Assembly (NCBI GenBank): GCA_009917445.1
Contig: QZEE01000008.1
Coordinates: 60,193-124,192 of the forward strand
Source: a bacterium D16-76
GTDB lineage: Bacteria > Bacillota > Clostridia > Oscillospirales > Acutalibacteraceae
DNA: 64,000 bases
Direction of reading: 5' to 3'
The position numbers and the translations under genes are program-made. Below are positions 17,274 through 25,547 of this stretch, one piece after another (position 1 is the stretch's first letter; every line of letters begins with the position of its first letter). The notes beneath the pieces are model-generated. The model made no database searches. It was given only the letters and a program-made list of their open reading frames with translations, and was not told the origin of the DNA.

Positions 17274-17390
17274 ATAAGGTCCCCTGGGGCCAGCCCGTAA
17301 GGACGCGGCCCGGCAGGCAGGGCCCAGGGGGATATACACGGTAAAGCAGGGCGGGCCGCAGCATTTTCGATGTTGCGGCCCTTTTTTGCG
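17274..17390 (+). promoter_or_regulatory. Candidate transcription-attenuation leader of pyrF operon
   Basis: The leader can form an upstream stem (TCCCCTGGG.. with ..CCCAGGGGGA) enclosing GGCAGGCAGG (17312-17321). It can also form a strong terminator: GGGCCGCAGCAT (17353-17364) with ATGTTGCGGCCC (17370-17381), then TTTTTT. GCGGCCC at 17305-17311 can pair perfectly with GGGCCGC at 17353-17359, the 5' arm of the terminator, so an antiterminator alternative exists. No canonical PyrR-binding sequence was recognised. The motif GGCAGGCAGG recurs in the pyrB leader. Confidence 0.6.
17353..17387 (+). terminator. Intrinsic terminator/attenuator upstream of pyrF
   Basis: A 12-bp stem with one G-U pair and a 5-nt loop is followed by six T residues, 40 bp before the pyrF ATG. 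It could also end pyrC transcription. Confidence 0.85.
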
Positions 17391-17427
17391 CAGGTTGGGA
17401 AATTTATAGGACAAAGGAGTGCTGACT

Positions 17428-18369
17428 ATGTCTATGGACAGGCTGTTGGAGAAAATCGCGGAAAAGCAAAACCCTACTGTGGCGGGCTTGGACCCTAAGC
17501 TCAGCTACATACCGGACTACATCCGGGAGGAAAGCTACCGGAAGTACGGCAAGACCTTGGAGGGCGCGGCGGATGCCCTGATTGCCTTTAACAAGGGGCT
17601 TATTGACGGGCTTTGTGATGTGGTGCCGGCGGTGAAGCCCCAGGCGGCTTACTATGAGATGTACGGCTGGCAGGGGGTGAAAGCGCTGGCGGAGACTATC
17701 GCTTATGCCAAAAGCAAGGGCATGTATGTGATTACCGATGGCAAACGCAACGACATTGGCGCCACCATGCAGGCCTATGCCGCCGCGCATTTGGGTGGGA
17801 CCGATGTGGACGGCGAAACGATTGAAGCCTTTGGCGCGGATGCCCTTACGGTAAACGGCTACCTGGGCACCGACGGCATTGAGCCCCTGCTTACGGTGTG
17901 CGCCGGAAAGGACAAGGGGATTTTTGTGCTGGTGAAGACTTCGAACCCTTCCTCCGGCGAGTTCCAGGATCAGATGCTCCATGCTATGTATGAGCCCCTT
18001 TACCGGGCTATGGGCAACATGTGCCAGCACTGGGGGAAGGAATTGCCTGGGAAATACGGCTACAGCGGCGTGGGGGCCGTGGTGGGGGCCACGTACCCGA
18101 AGCAGCTAAAGGAGCTGCGCAAGGCGCTGCCGGACACCATTTTCTTAGTGCCTGGCTACGGGGCGCAGGGCGGGGCAGCGGCAGACGTGGCCCTGGGCTT
18201 TGATGAAAACGGGCTGGGGGCTATTGTCAACTCTTCACGGGGCATTATGTGCGCCTGGCAGAAGGAGGGCTGCGCCCCTGAGGACTTTGCCGCCGCCGCC
18301 TGCCGGGAGGCTGTGCGCATGCGGGATGAGATCATGGGGTGTGTAGGGAAGATCGCCCTGCCGCGGTAA
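17428..18369 (+). CDS. pyrF: Orotidine 5'-phosphate decarboxylase (long bacterial type)
   Basis: This 313-residue protein belongs to the longer OMP decarboxylase group found in Clostridia, which makes UMP from OMP. The catalytic signature is ITDGKRNDIGAT, with Asp-Lys-Asp. VAGLDPKLSYIP opens the barrel, and LVPGYGAQGG binds phosphate near the C-terminus. The ATG at 17428 is 8 nt after AAAGGAG; an upstream in-frame GTG at 17419 sits in that site. It is the first gene of the operon behind the attenuator-like leader; pyrK follows after 14 bp. Confidence 0.95.
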   Translation: MSMDRLLEKIAEKQNPTVAGLDPKLSYIPDYIREESYRKYGKTLEGAADALIAFNKGLIDGLCDVVPAVKPQAAYYEMYGWQGVKALAETIAYAKSKGMYVITDGKRNDIGATMQAYAAAHLGGTDVDGETIEAFGADALTVNGYLGTDGIEPLLTVCAGKDKGIFVLVKTSNPSSGEFQDQMLHAMYEPLYRAMGNMCQHWGKELPGKYGYSGVGAVVGATYPKQLKELRKALPDTIFLVPGYGAQGGAAADVALGFDENGLGAIVNSSRGIMCAWQKEGCAPEDFAAAACREAVRMRDEIMGCVGKIALPR

Positions 18370-18383
18370 AAAAGGAGGGGGCT

Positions 18384-19145
18384 ATGAAAAAATTCGATTC
18401 GAAGCTTTGCTGGCTGGAAAGTGTAAGGAAGCTGGCAGAGGATGTGTTTGACTTTGTGTTTACGTGCCCGGAGCTGGCCGCCAACGCCCGGCCGGGGCAG
18501 TTTGCCCAGATACGCCTAAAGGGGCACACCCTGCGCCGCCCGATTTCTATCTGCGGCATAGACAGGGAGGCAGGCGCCCTGCGCTTTGTCTTCCAGGTAC
18601 GGGGCCAGGGCACCGCTGAATTGGCGGAAAGCCAGCCGGGGGATGAGTTGGAGATTTTGGCACCGCTGGGTAAGGGGTTCCCCATTGACAAGGCCAAAAG
18701 GACCCTGCTTATAGGCGGGGGCATCGGGGTGCCGCCGCTTTTGGCGTGCGCGGCAGAGCTGGGCCCTATGGCTACCGCTTGTTTGGGGTTCCGCAATGGG
18801 GCGGCTGTGGTTTTGGAGGAGGATTTCCGGAAAACCGGGGCAAAAGCCCTTGTGGCTACGGACGACGGCTCTTATGGACATCACGGCCTTGTTACGGAAT
18901 TGGCGGGGGAAGAGGGGTTTGACGTTGTGTTTGCCTGCGGCCCCACGCCTATGCTCAAGGCGGCTAAGGCCCTGGCTGATAAACGGGGCGTACCCTGCTA
19001 CCTTTCGTTAGAGGAGCGCATGGCCTGCGGCGTTGGGGCTTGTTTGGGCTGTGCCACGCCTTTGCTGCGGGAGGACGGGGGCGTTTATTTCGGCCATGTC
19101 TGCAAGGACGGCCCGGTGTTTGACAGCCGCCGGGTACAACTGTGA
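18384..19145 (+). CDS. pyrK: Dihydroorotate dehydrogenase B electron-transfer subunit
   Basis: This 253-residue iron-sulfur flavoprotein passes electrons between PyrD and NAD+. RRPISICGID binds FAD, IGGGIGVPPLLACA forms the NAD-binding loop, and ERMACGVGACLGCATPL with a later VCKDG provides the cysteines for the [2Fe-2S] cluster. Length is normal for PyrK. The ATG follows AAAGGAGGGG. It lies 14 bp after pyrF and 13 bp before the PyrD fusion gene, as expected for a PyrK-PyrD heterotetramer. Confidence 0.95.
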   Translation: MKKFDSKLCWLESVRKLAEDVFDFVFTCPELAANARPGQFAQIRLKGHTLRRPISICGIDREAGALRFVFQVRGQGTAELAESQPGDELEILAPLGKGFPIDKAKRTLLIGGGIGVPPLLACAAELGPMATACLGFRNGAAVVLEEDFRKTGAKALVATDDGSYGHHGLVTELAGEEGFDVVFACGPTPMLKAAKALADKRGVPCYLSLEERMACGVGACLGCATPLLREDGGVYFGHVCKDGPVFDSRRVQL

Positions 19146-19158
19146 AAGGAGGGCGGGT

Positions 19159-20667
19159 ATGATACTTTTATGCTCGAACGGCCTGACCAGCTATGAACTG
19201 CTGCAAGAGGCCCGGAAGTATGTGGGCAGCGCCAAGAAAGCGGCCCTGGTGGTCACCGCCGACCCAGAGTACAAGGAAAAAAATTACCACGTGGACCGCT
19301 GCTGCCGCCAGCTGGCCTATTTGGGGCTGGAAGTAGATATTTTTGACTTTGACACCCAGCCCGCTGGGAACCTTTCGGCTTATGGCGTGGTGGAGCTTAT
19401 GGGGGGAAACCCTTATTATCTGCTGGATTCTATCCGTAAGCATAATGCCGGGGACGTTCTGCGCGGCGTAGCGGAAAAGGGCTTGCTCATTGGGTGGAGC
19501 GCCGGGGCGCTGGTGCTGGAAAAGACGATCGCCCTGGCGGACCGCTATCTGCCCCAGCTTAATTTTATGGGGTTGGGGGATCTGGCTGGATTGGGGTTGA
19601 CGGATGTGCAGATACTCCCCCATTACAGCAAGCAGCAAAAGCAGGACGCTGCTACGGAAGAGAAGTGCCGCCAGTATGAGAGGGAGAACCAGTGCACGGT
19701 GCTCCGGTTAAACGACGGGGAAGGGGTAGTGCTGGATGGGGAGCCCCGGGTCATCCGTTCGGCGATGAGTGTGGAGGTGGCGGGGGTGGGGTTTATAAAC
19801 CCCCTTATTGCCGCGTCGGGCACCTTTGGCTTTGGCCGGGAGTTTGCGGAGCTTTACCCTTTGTCCTTGCTGGGGGGAGTGTCCTGTAAGGGGATCACCA
19901 TAAAGGAGCGCCCCGGCAACCCGCCGCCCCGGGTGACCGAAGCCCCTGGCGGCATGTTAAACGCTGTGGGCCTGCAAAACCCTGGGGTGGACCATTTTGT
20001 TAGGGAGGACCTGCCCTGGCTTTCTAAGCAGGGCACACGGGTGGTTGCCAACGTGGCGGGCAACGCCCCGGAGGATTACTGTGAGACGGTGGAGAAGCTT
20101 AACGGCACGTCCATCGACATGGTGGAGCTGAATATCTCCTGCCCGAATGTGAAGCAGGGCGGGGTGCAGTTTGGCACCACCAAGGAAGGGGTATTCGGCA
20201 TTACCAGCGAGGTGCGGAAGCATTGTAAGAAGCCGCTGATGGTTAAACTTTCCCCCAATGTCACCGATATTTCGGAAATGGCTGTGGCGGCCGAAGCGGC
20301 GGGCGCCGACGCGGTGTCCCTTATCAACACCTTGACGGGCATGCGCATTGACATACGCTCCCGCAGGCCGATTATCCGCAACAACACCGGGGGGTTCTCG
20401 GGCCCGGCCCTTCTGCCCATTGCCCTGCGCATGGTGTGGCAGACGGCACAGAAGGTGAAAATCCCTATTGTGGGTTTGGGGGGGATTTCTACCTGGCAGG
20501 ATGCTGTGGAAATGCTGCTGGCTGGCGCGGCGGCTTTGCAGATCGGCACGGTGCTGTTTACCGACCCTTATGCGCCCCAGAAGATTTTGGAGGGCCTTAC
20601 CCGCTTTATGGAGGAACAAGGGATTAAAAGCTTATCAGAATTGACGGGAGGTGTGCGCCCATGGTGA
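19159..20667 (+). CDS. pyrD: Peptidase S51-like domain fused to dihydroorotate dehydrogenase PyrD (class 1B)
   Basis: This 502-residue frame contains two complete domains with no stop between them. Residues 1-~200 resemble peptidase E (family S51): MGGNPYYLLD, LLIGWSAGALVL with the nucleophile Ser in GxSAG, ILPHYSKQQ with a candidate His, and a terminal LNDGEGVVLDG strand. Residues 203-502 are PyrD class 1B: GVGFINPLIAASGTFGFG, NISCPNVKQGG with the catalytic Cys, MVKLSPNVTD and GLGGISTWQDA. The ribosome site AAAGGAGGG precedes ATG 19159. An internal ATG at 19765 could give separate 300-residue PyrD, but no good ribosome site precedes it. The role of the S51 domain is unknown. Confidence 0.88.
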   Translation: MILLCSNGLTSYELLQEARKYVGSAKKAALVVTADPEYKEKNYHVDRCCRQLAYLGLEVDIFDFDTQPAGNLSAYGVVELMGGNPYYLLDSIRKHNAGDVLRGVAEKGLLIGWSAGALVLEKTIALADRYLPQLNFMGLGDLAGLGLTDVQILPHYSKQQKQDAATEEKCRQYERENQCTVLRLNDGEGVVLDGEPRVIRSAMSVEVAGVGFINPLIAASGTFGFGREFAELYPLSLLGGVSCKGITIKERPGNPPPRVTEAPGGMLNAVGLQNPGVDHFVREDLPWLSKQGTRVVANVAGNAPEDYCETVEKLNGTSIDMVELNISCPNVKQGGVQFGTTKEGVFGITSEVRKHCKKPLMVKLSPNVTDISEMAVAAEAAGADAVSLINTLTGMRIDIRSRRPIIRNNTGGFSGPALLPIALRMVWQTAQKVKIPIVGLGGISTWQDAVEMLLAGAAALQIGTVLFTDPYAPQKILEGLTRFMEEQGIKSLSELTGGVRPW

Positions 20668-21326
20668 CGCGGCTTTATATTGTACGGCACTGCCAGTCTA
20701 CGGGCAATATAGCGGGCCGGTTCCAGGGGCGGTTTGACGCCCCGGTGAGCCCCCAGGGGGAACAGCAGCTGGAGCTTTTGTCCCTGCGCTTTCGCAACGA
20801 GGCTATAGACGCCGTTTATTCCAGCCCCCTTACCCGGGCTTACCGGACGGCAGAGGCCATCAACCGCTTCCATGGCCTGCCTATCCGGGTGGAGGAGGGC
20901 CTTTCTGAGATCGACGTGGGCCAGCTGGAAAGCCTGCTTTTGGGGGAGATCGCTGTGAAATACCCGGAGACGGCCAGGGCCTGGGACGAGACCCCGGAGG
21001 CCTGCCAGTTCCCGGGGGGTGAATCTATGGGGCAGGTGTATGAGCGGGTGAACGGCTGCATAGACCGCATTATAGCGGAAAACCAGGGCAGGACCGTTGC
21101 TGTGGCCACCCATGGCGGGGCTATACGGTGCCTGTACACCCGGGTGGCGTCGGGCAGCCTGGCGGGGCTGCGGGAGAGCAGCGTTTTCGGCAACACCGGG
21201 GTAAGCGTTTTGGAGGAAGAAAACGGCGTGCTCACCTGGGCTATGGTCAATGACCTTTCCCATCTGCCGGAGGAATTAAGCCGGCCGCCGGTCCGGTTCC
21301 ACTTTGGGGAGGCGGCGCCGGTATGA
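20661..21326 (+). CDS. Histidine phosphatase family protein
   Basis: The 221-residue protein belongs to the phosphoglycerate mutase/histidine phosphatase superfamily. YIVRHCQSTGN carries the phospho-accepting His (RH motif). SPLTRAYRTAEAI carries a conserved Arg, DVGQLE is the typical following segment, and ATHGGAIR supplies the second His. Substrate is not predictable; its place between pyrD and ruvX, overlapping both (7 and 4 bp), argues for co-translation and perhaps a phosphate-ester clean-up role in nucleotide metabolism. GGGAGG precedes the ATG. Confidence 0.88.
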   Translation: MVTRLYIVRHCQSTGNIAGRFQGRFDAPVSPQGEQQLELLSLRFRNEAIDAVYSSPLTRAYRTAEAINRFHGLPIRVEEGLSEIDVGQLESLLLGEIAVKYPETARAWDETPEACQFPGGESMGQVYERVNGCIDRIIAENQGRTVAVATHGGAIRCLYTRVASGSLAGLRESSVFGNTGVSVLEEENGVLTWAMVNDLSHLPEELSRPPVRFHFGEAAPV

Positions 21327-21745
21327 TTATTATGGCCGTGGACCTGGGCAAAGCCCGCACCGGCCTGGCCCTGTGCGACAGGGGGGAGGTGCTGGCGTCG
21401 CCCCTTGCTGTGATGCAGGAACGGGACAGGGGGCGGCTTATTGAGAAGATATGCGCCGCGGCAAAGGAGGCCGGGGCTCAGCGGCTGGTGGTGGGCCTGC
21501 CCCGCAATATGGACGGCACCGAAGGGGCCTCGGCACAAAGCGCCCGGGAGACGGCCGCCCTGCTGGAAGGGGCCGCCGGCCTGCCGGTAGACCTGTGGGA
21601 CGAGCGGGGGACGACCATTACCGCCCACAATTACCTGAACGATACCAACACCCGGGGCAAAAAGCGCAAAGCCGTGGTGGATGCTGTTGCGGCCACGGTG
21701 ATTTTAGAAGACTACCTGCGGGCCCGCAGGGCAAAGGGAAAATAG
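21323..21745 (+). CDS. ruvX: Holliday junction resolvase RuvX / pre-16S rRNA nuclease (YqgF)
   Basis: This 140-residue protein has the RNase H-like YqgF fold: AVDLGKARTGLALCD with the first catalytic Asp, LVVGLPRNMDGTEG, DLWDERGTTITAH with the conserved DER, and KKRKAVVDAVAATVIL with a third acidic residue. In bacteria this family is tied to 16S rRNA 5' maturation and, by name, junction resolution. It starts at an ATGA overlap with the phosphatase gene. It is the last gene of the operon, before a strong terminator. Confidence 0.93.
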   Translation: MIIMAVDLGKARTGLALCDRGEVLASPLAVMQERDRGRLIEKICAAAKEAGAQRLVVGLPRNMDGTEGASAQSARETAALLEGAAGLPVDLWDERGTTITAHNYLNDTNTRGKKRKAVVDAVAATVILEDYLRARRAKGK

Positions 21746-21747
21746 AA

Positions 21748-21786
21748 GGAAAGCCCGGCCTCCCGAAAGGCTGGGCTTTCCTTTTC
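21748..21786 (+). terminator. Intrinsic terminator after ruvX
   Basis: GGAAAGCCCGGCC pairs with GGCTGGGCTTTCC around a short loop, followed by TTTTC. It may also terminate the converging anti-sigma gene. Confidence 0.8.
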
Positions 21787-21789
21787 TGG

Positions 21790-23394
21790 TTAGGGCATGA
21801 CGTCTGTCAGGGGGACGTCTACGCCGTTTACTTTCAGGCTTATGATTTCTTCCGGCTCTACAGTTTTTTCCAGAAGGTAGCGGGCGGTCATGCGGCCCTG
21901 TTCATCGGGCAGGACGGTGTAGCCTTCTTTGTCCAGGATGCAGGCCTGCGTGCCTTCGGCGGTTTCTACGGTGATTTCCAGCTTCGATACGTCCGGCGCA
22001 AGGCGCTTGAGGATGCCGTCGTTTTCGGGGGCCTCGTCCTCTGCCACGGCGGGCCGGGAGACAGTCACCCCAAAGGGCGTTACCCGCAGGCCGTCAAAGG
22101 TAGAGGGGGCCCAGGAGGAGACGAAGTCTTCTTCCGCCGGGTTTTCGGGCAGATGGAGGGTCTCTACGTCTACGGTGAAGGGGGCGGCGTTCTGCCGCAT
22201 GGGGAGCGCCCCTACGTTTAAGGGGAAGCTTTGCTGCCAGGTGCTTTCCAGGATGGGCGTGGACTGCATCAGGTGGAAATCCCAGGCCCAGTGCTGCAGG
22301 GCGTCTGGCGGCAGGCTGCTGATGATTTCAACGTATTCGTAGCCCTTTTTGCTGTCGGCCACGTTGTCGCCCTTGTCTAGGGAGGGTTCGTAGAAATCCA
22401 CTACCTGCCCATGGGAAAGGTTAAAGAGCGTATCAAAGGCGGCGTCATCATAGGAAGAGCCGGGCTCGAACTGGGGGTCGGAGCACACCATGCCCCCTTG
22501 CAGCAGGGCGGAACACCCGGGCGCTTTTAGGTGGAACTGTACGTGCAGGCGGCCGTCTACATAGCCTGCGGCGCTGATGCTTACGCCCTCTACACCGGGG
22601 ATGGGCTGGTCTTCGCCGGGGGCTAAAAGGGTCACGGCGCCCTCTTGGGAGATGGTGTTGTAGCGGGCCGGCCAGCTCTGGGCTATGGCGTCCATTTGGC
22701 TGGGCATGGTATAGGAAAGGGTTTGCGGGTCTTGGGTAAGGGGCAGGTCATTCAGTGCCAGGGTAAAGGTGGCTGAATCGCCGCTGGGGTGGGCATCGCT
22801 GCTGTAGACCCCGGTGATCTGCAGGGTAGCTTCGCTGCCGTCTATGCCGTCGGGGCTGTACAGGCTTTGGCAGAACACGGCGGCGCCGGATTCTGGGTCG
22901 CAGAACACGGGGCGGGCGGAAACAGGTACCGTAAGCGGGCCTACCTGCAGCTCCCCTATGGCCAGGGCGTTTTCCCCTATGCGCCCTTCTGGGTCGGTAA
23001 GGGTGAAGTATATTTCGGCGTTGTCCCGGTCAACGGCTGCGGCTATGACTTGCAGGCCGGATGCGCCCTGGGCTTCTGGCTGGGGCTGCGTTTCTTCCAG
23101 GTCCGGGGCGGTGCTGGTGGCGGGGGGTTCTACGGGCTCTACGAGTTGGACGTGTTCCCCGTATTTGGCGGTAAGGCTTTCCCAAAACTGCCCCAGGCCC
23201 GGCGCCGCTGCCAGGGCGGTAAGCGAGGCGCACACCAGCACGGCCGCGGCAACCGCGATCATGACCCCGCGCCGCCGGGGAGCCCCGTAGTGCCGGCCTC
23301 CCCGCTTAGCCTCCATTTTCTGCAGGGTTGCCTGCACCAGCTGGTTGTCCGGCGTCAGGCGCTCGTTCATGGAATTATAAGTCTGCCTAAACAT
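21790..23394 (-). CDS. Membrane anti-sigma factor-like protein (DUF4179 type)
   Basis: The 534-residue protein has a short cytoplasmic N-terminus (~45 residues) that begins FRQTYNSMNERLTPDNQLV. One membrane segment follows (~46-66, MIAVAAAVLVCASLTALAA), then a large extracellular region with several beta-rich modules. This layout and the adjacent ECF sigma gene fit the DUF4179/RsiV-like anti-sigma class. There the cytoplasmic part holds the sigma factor and the outer part receives an envelope signal. Start ATG overlaps the sigma gene stop by 8 bp, so translation is coupled. The signal is unknown. Confidence 0.78.
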   Translation of the reverse strand: MFRQTYNSMNERLTPDNQLVQATLQKMEAKRGGRHYGAPRRRGVMIAVAAAVLVCASLTALAAAPGLGQFWESLTAKYGEHVQLVEPVEPPATSTAPDLEETQPQPEAQGASGLQVIAAAVDRDNAEIYFTLTDPEGRIGENALAIGELQVGPLTVPVSARPVFCDPESGAAVFCQSLYSPDGIDGSEATLQITGVYSSDAHPSGDSATFTLALNDLPLTQDPQTLSYTMPSQMDAIAQSWPARYNTISQEGAVTLLAPGEDQPIPGVEGVSISAAGYVDGRLHVQFHLKAPGCSALLQGGMVCSDPQFEPGSSYDDAAFDTLFNLSHGQVVDFYEPSLDKGDNVADSKKGYEYVEIISSLPPDALQHWAWDFHLMQSTPILESTWQQSFPLNVGALPMRQNAAPFTVDVETLHLPENPAEEDFVSSWAPSTFDGLRVTPFGVTVSRPAVAEDEAPENDGILKRLAPDVSKLEITVETAEGTQACILDKEGYTVLPDEQGRMTARYLLEKTVEPEEIISLKVNGVDVPLTDVMP

Positions 23395-23863
23395 TTCCTA
23401 AGCCCTCCTTTTCGATAAGCTCTTTCATCATGCCCCTGGCCCGCTCCAGCTGCTTGCGCACGGCGGCCGGGGTGCTGCCGGTCACTTTGGCGATCTCGGC
23501 TGTGGACATGTCTTCCCAATAAAACAGGTGCAGCACGGCCCGGTACTTTTTGGGCAGGCGCAAAAGCTCTTGGTGAAGGCCCCACTGGTCCCGGGTCTCA
23601 AAGGGCAGGTTTTCATCCAGGGGGACGCTGCGCTTGTGCCAGGCCGACCGCCACAGGCTGCGGCAGCAGTTCAGCGTTACCCGCAAAAACCAGGCTTTTT
23701 CGTGCTCTGGGCTTTCAAACTCTGGGAGTTTTTCTACGTACCGCAAAAATACCTCCTGGAATACGTCCTCTGCGTCTGCTTTGCTGCGCAGCTGGGCAAA
23801 AGCCAGCCGGTATACCCGGGGCCCCTGCCGTGCCACGATTTCTTCGTCCCGTCTCACTTTCAT
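23387..23863 (-). CDS. ECF sigma factor
   Basis: This 158-residue sigma-70 family protein has region 2 at ~5-75 (LRSKADAEDVFQEVFLRYV for core binding) and region 4 at ~105-150 (LPKKYRAVLHLFYWEDMS and AEIAKVTGSTPAAVRKQL, a helix-turn-helix for the -35 box). It directs RNA polymerase to a small regulon when released by the downstream anti-sigma. ATG 23863 follows AAGGAGGAG; the open frame upstream to 23980 has no ribosome site. No auto-regulatory promoter could be assigned with confidence. Confidence 0.9.
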   Translation of the reverse strand: MKVRRDEEIVARQGPRVYRLAFAQLRSKADAEDVFQEVFLRYVEKLPEFESPEHEKAWFLRVTLNCCRSLWRSAWHKRSVPLDENLPFETRDQWGLHQELLRLPKKYRAVLHLFYWEDMSTAEIAKVTGSTPAAVRKQLERARGMMKELIEKEGLGNV

Positions 23864-23996
23864 AAGGGGTTCTCCTCCTTTCTGCCCTATATACGCGCCA
23901 GATGGGGTTATAGTGACAAGCCTTTGCAAATTATTTTCGGGTTCCTCTATCCTGTCTGTATTAACCTCTGTTTTATTCAAAATGGGGCGGGTTTTC

Positions 23997-24025
23997 TTGC
24001 TATTTGGAAATAAAAGTGGTATAAT
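23997..24025 (+). promoter_or_regulatory. Sigma-70 promoter for SLH protein
   Basis: TTGCTA (23997-24002) and TATAAT (24020-24025) are spaced by 17 bp; AAAAGGAG and ATG follow. Confidence 0.75.
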
Positions 24026-24057
24026 TAACCAAATTCGACCCTAAAAGGAGGATGTTT

Positions 24058-25221
24058 ATGAAAAAGAAAGCTTGTACACGCGTCCTGTCCCTGCTGCTGG
24101 CGGTGCTGCTGCTCTTCAGCCTGCCCATGTTTGCCGGCGCCGCTGCCACCGGGGGGACTACCGGGCAGGCGCACTGGAGTTATGACAAATCCACCCGGAC
24201 GCTGACCTTTTCCGGCACGGGGTCTACCGGCGATTACAATTATTTTACAGGATGGGGGGATACCTATTACCCATATGCAGACTATCTGTATACCTGGCGC
24301 CAGGGCTATGCGAAAAAAGCGGTAGTAGAGGCCGGTATAACCCGCATAGGCGACTGCTTCTTGGCTGACTCAGGCGTGACGGAGGTGGTGCTGCCCTCGA
24401 CCCTTACGGCCATAGGCCCCCGGGCTTTTATCTTTTGTGGTAAGCTCAACACTATCAATATCCCCGTTGGTGTCAAGAAGGTTGGGATGAGCGCCTTTGC
24501 CCAGTGCGGCTATGCCGGCGGGGACAAAAAAATTGCGGGCAAAGGGCTTACGGTTTATTATGAGGGTACTCGGGCCCAATGGGCCCAAATCCATTTTGAA
24601 AACGGCAACCTCCATCCAGACGACGACGCTTTGGCAAACGCTAAAATCGTCTTTTTGGGTGATACGCCTTACCCGGGCACACCTTTCGTCGACATTAAAG
24701 ACCATTGGGGCCGTGAACCTATTAAATGGGCTTATGAACAGGGGCTGTTTTCTGGACTTAGCGAGACCGAGTTTGGCCCTGGCGGCACGATGAGCCGCGG
24801 CATGCTGGTGACGGTGCTCCACCGCCTGGCCGGTGAGCCGGCCCCGGAAATGGGCAACCCTTTCCAGGATGTGGGCGCTACCTGGTACAGCAATGCAGTG
24901 CGCTGGGCTGCGGAGAACGGAATCGTTAACGGGGTGAGCAGCAGCTATTTTGACCCGGATGGGCTGATTACCCGGGAGCAGGCCGCTAAAATCCTGTATG
25001 GGTACGCCCAAAAATACGGGAAGGATGTTTCTATTGATCCGGGCGCCCTTTCCGGCTTCCCGGACCAGGGGAATGTTTCCTCTTGGGCCCAGGATGCTAT
25101 GGCGTGGGCTGTTAGCCATAATGTGCTAAAGGGCAGCGGCGGCAGCCTGAACCCTGGCGGCACCGCTACCCGTGCGGAGGTGGCGCAGATCTTCTATAAC
25201 AGCAAAGACCTGCTGGCCTAG
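24058..25221 (+). CDS. Secreted SLH-domain surface protein with leucine-rich-like repeat
   Basis: The protein has 387 residues. Residues 1-30 are a signal peptide (KKK, hydrophobic core, cleavage near AGAAA). Residues ~45-175 resemble the BspA-like leucine-rich repeat (ITRIGDCFLADSGVTEVVLP, LTAIGPRAFIFCGKLNTINI). Residues ~205-385 carry three SLH domains (FVDIKDHWG...; PFQDVGATWYSNAVRWA; ...SSWAQDAMAWAVSHNVLKG), which anchor proteins to cell-wall polymers. It is probably displayed on the cell surface for adhesion or wall binding. ATG 24058 is preferred over 24052 for spacing to AAAAGGAG. Monocistronic. Confidence 0.9.
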   Translation: MKKKACTRVLSLLLAVLLLFSLPMFAGAAATGGTTGQAHWSYDKSTRTLTFSGTGSTGDYNYFTGWGDTYYPYADYLYTWRQGYAKKAVVEAGITRIGDCFLADSGVTEVVLPSTLTAIGPRAFIFCGKLNTINIPVGVKKVGMSAFAQCGYAGGDKKIAGKGLTVYYEGTRAQWAQIHFENGNLHPDDDALANAKIVFLGDTPYPGTPFVDIKDHWGREPIKWAYEQGLFSGLSETEFGPGGTMSRGMLVTVLHRLAGEPAPEMGNPFQDVGATWYSNAVRWAAENGIVNGVSSSYFDPDGLITREQAAKILYGYAQKYGKDVSIDPGALSGFPDQGNVSSWAQDAMAWAVSHNVLKGSGGSLNPGGTATRAEVAQIFYNSKDLLA

Positions 25222-25253
25222 GCGAAAGGTTTTAGAGGGACATAAGGAGTATA

Positions 25254-25291
25254 AGGAAAGGCCCGGGGAATCCCCCTGGGCCTTTCCTGTT
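25254..25291 (+). terminator. Intrinsic terminator after SLH gene
   Basis: AGGAAAGGCCC and GGGCCTTTCCT form a long GC-rich stem, with a partly paired GGGG/CCCC top, followed by GTTT. Confidence 0.75.
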
Positions 25292-25311
25292 TGCCAAGCC
25301 TACGCTATTTT

Positions 25312-25547
25312 GGGACAACGGGAGCGCCTTGGACGGGCGCGGCGCAACGGTGAGCGCGGGATCCCATCCCGCGGCGGAAATCTACTGCCAGCCCCACCCA
25401 CGTCCCGGGTGCAGCGTCACGCTGCTATAGGGACAACGGGAGCACCTTGGACGGGCGCGGCGCAACGGTGAGCGCGGGATCCCATCCCGCAGCGGAAATC
25501 TACTGCCAGCCCCACCCGCGTCCCGGGTGCAGCGTCACGCTGCTAGC
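25312..25547. repeat. Tandem duplication of a 118-bp structured unit
   Basis: Two nearly identical 118-bp copies (from 25312 and from 25430) differ at only a few positions. Each contains the palindromes GCGGGATCCCATCCCGC and AGCGTCACGCT. The second copy runs into the last codons of the uracil permease gene. No protein is predicted. It lies at the converging ends of the SLH and permease genes. Confidence 0.85.

Noticed and set aside
17274..17390. PyrR-binding attenuator
   Set aside because: The conserved PyrR recognition loop was not found; only a generic terminator/antiterminator arrangement and the GGCAGGCAGG motif can be supported.
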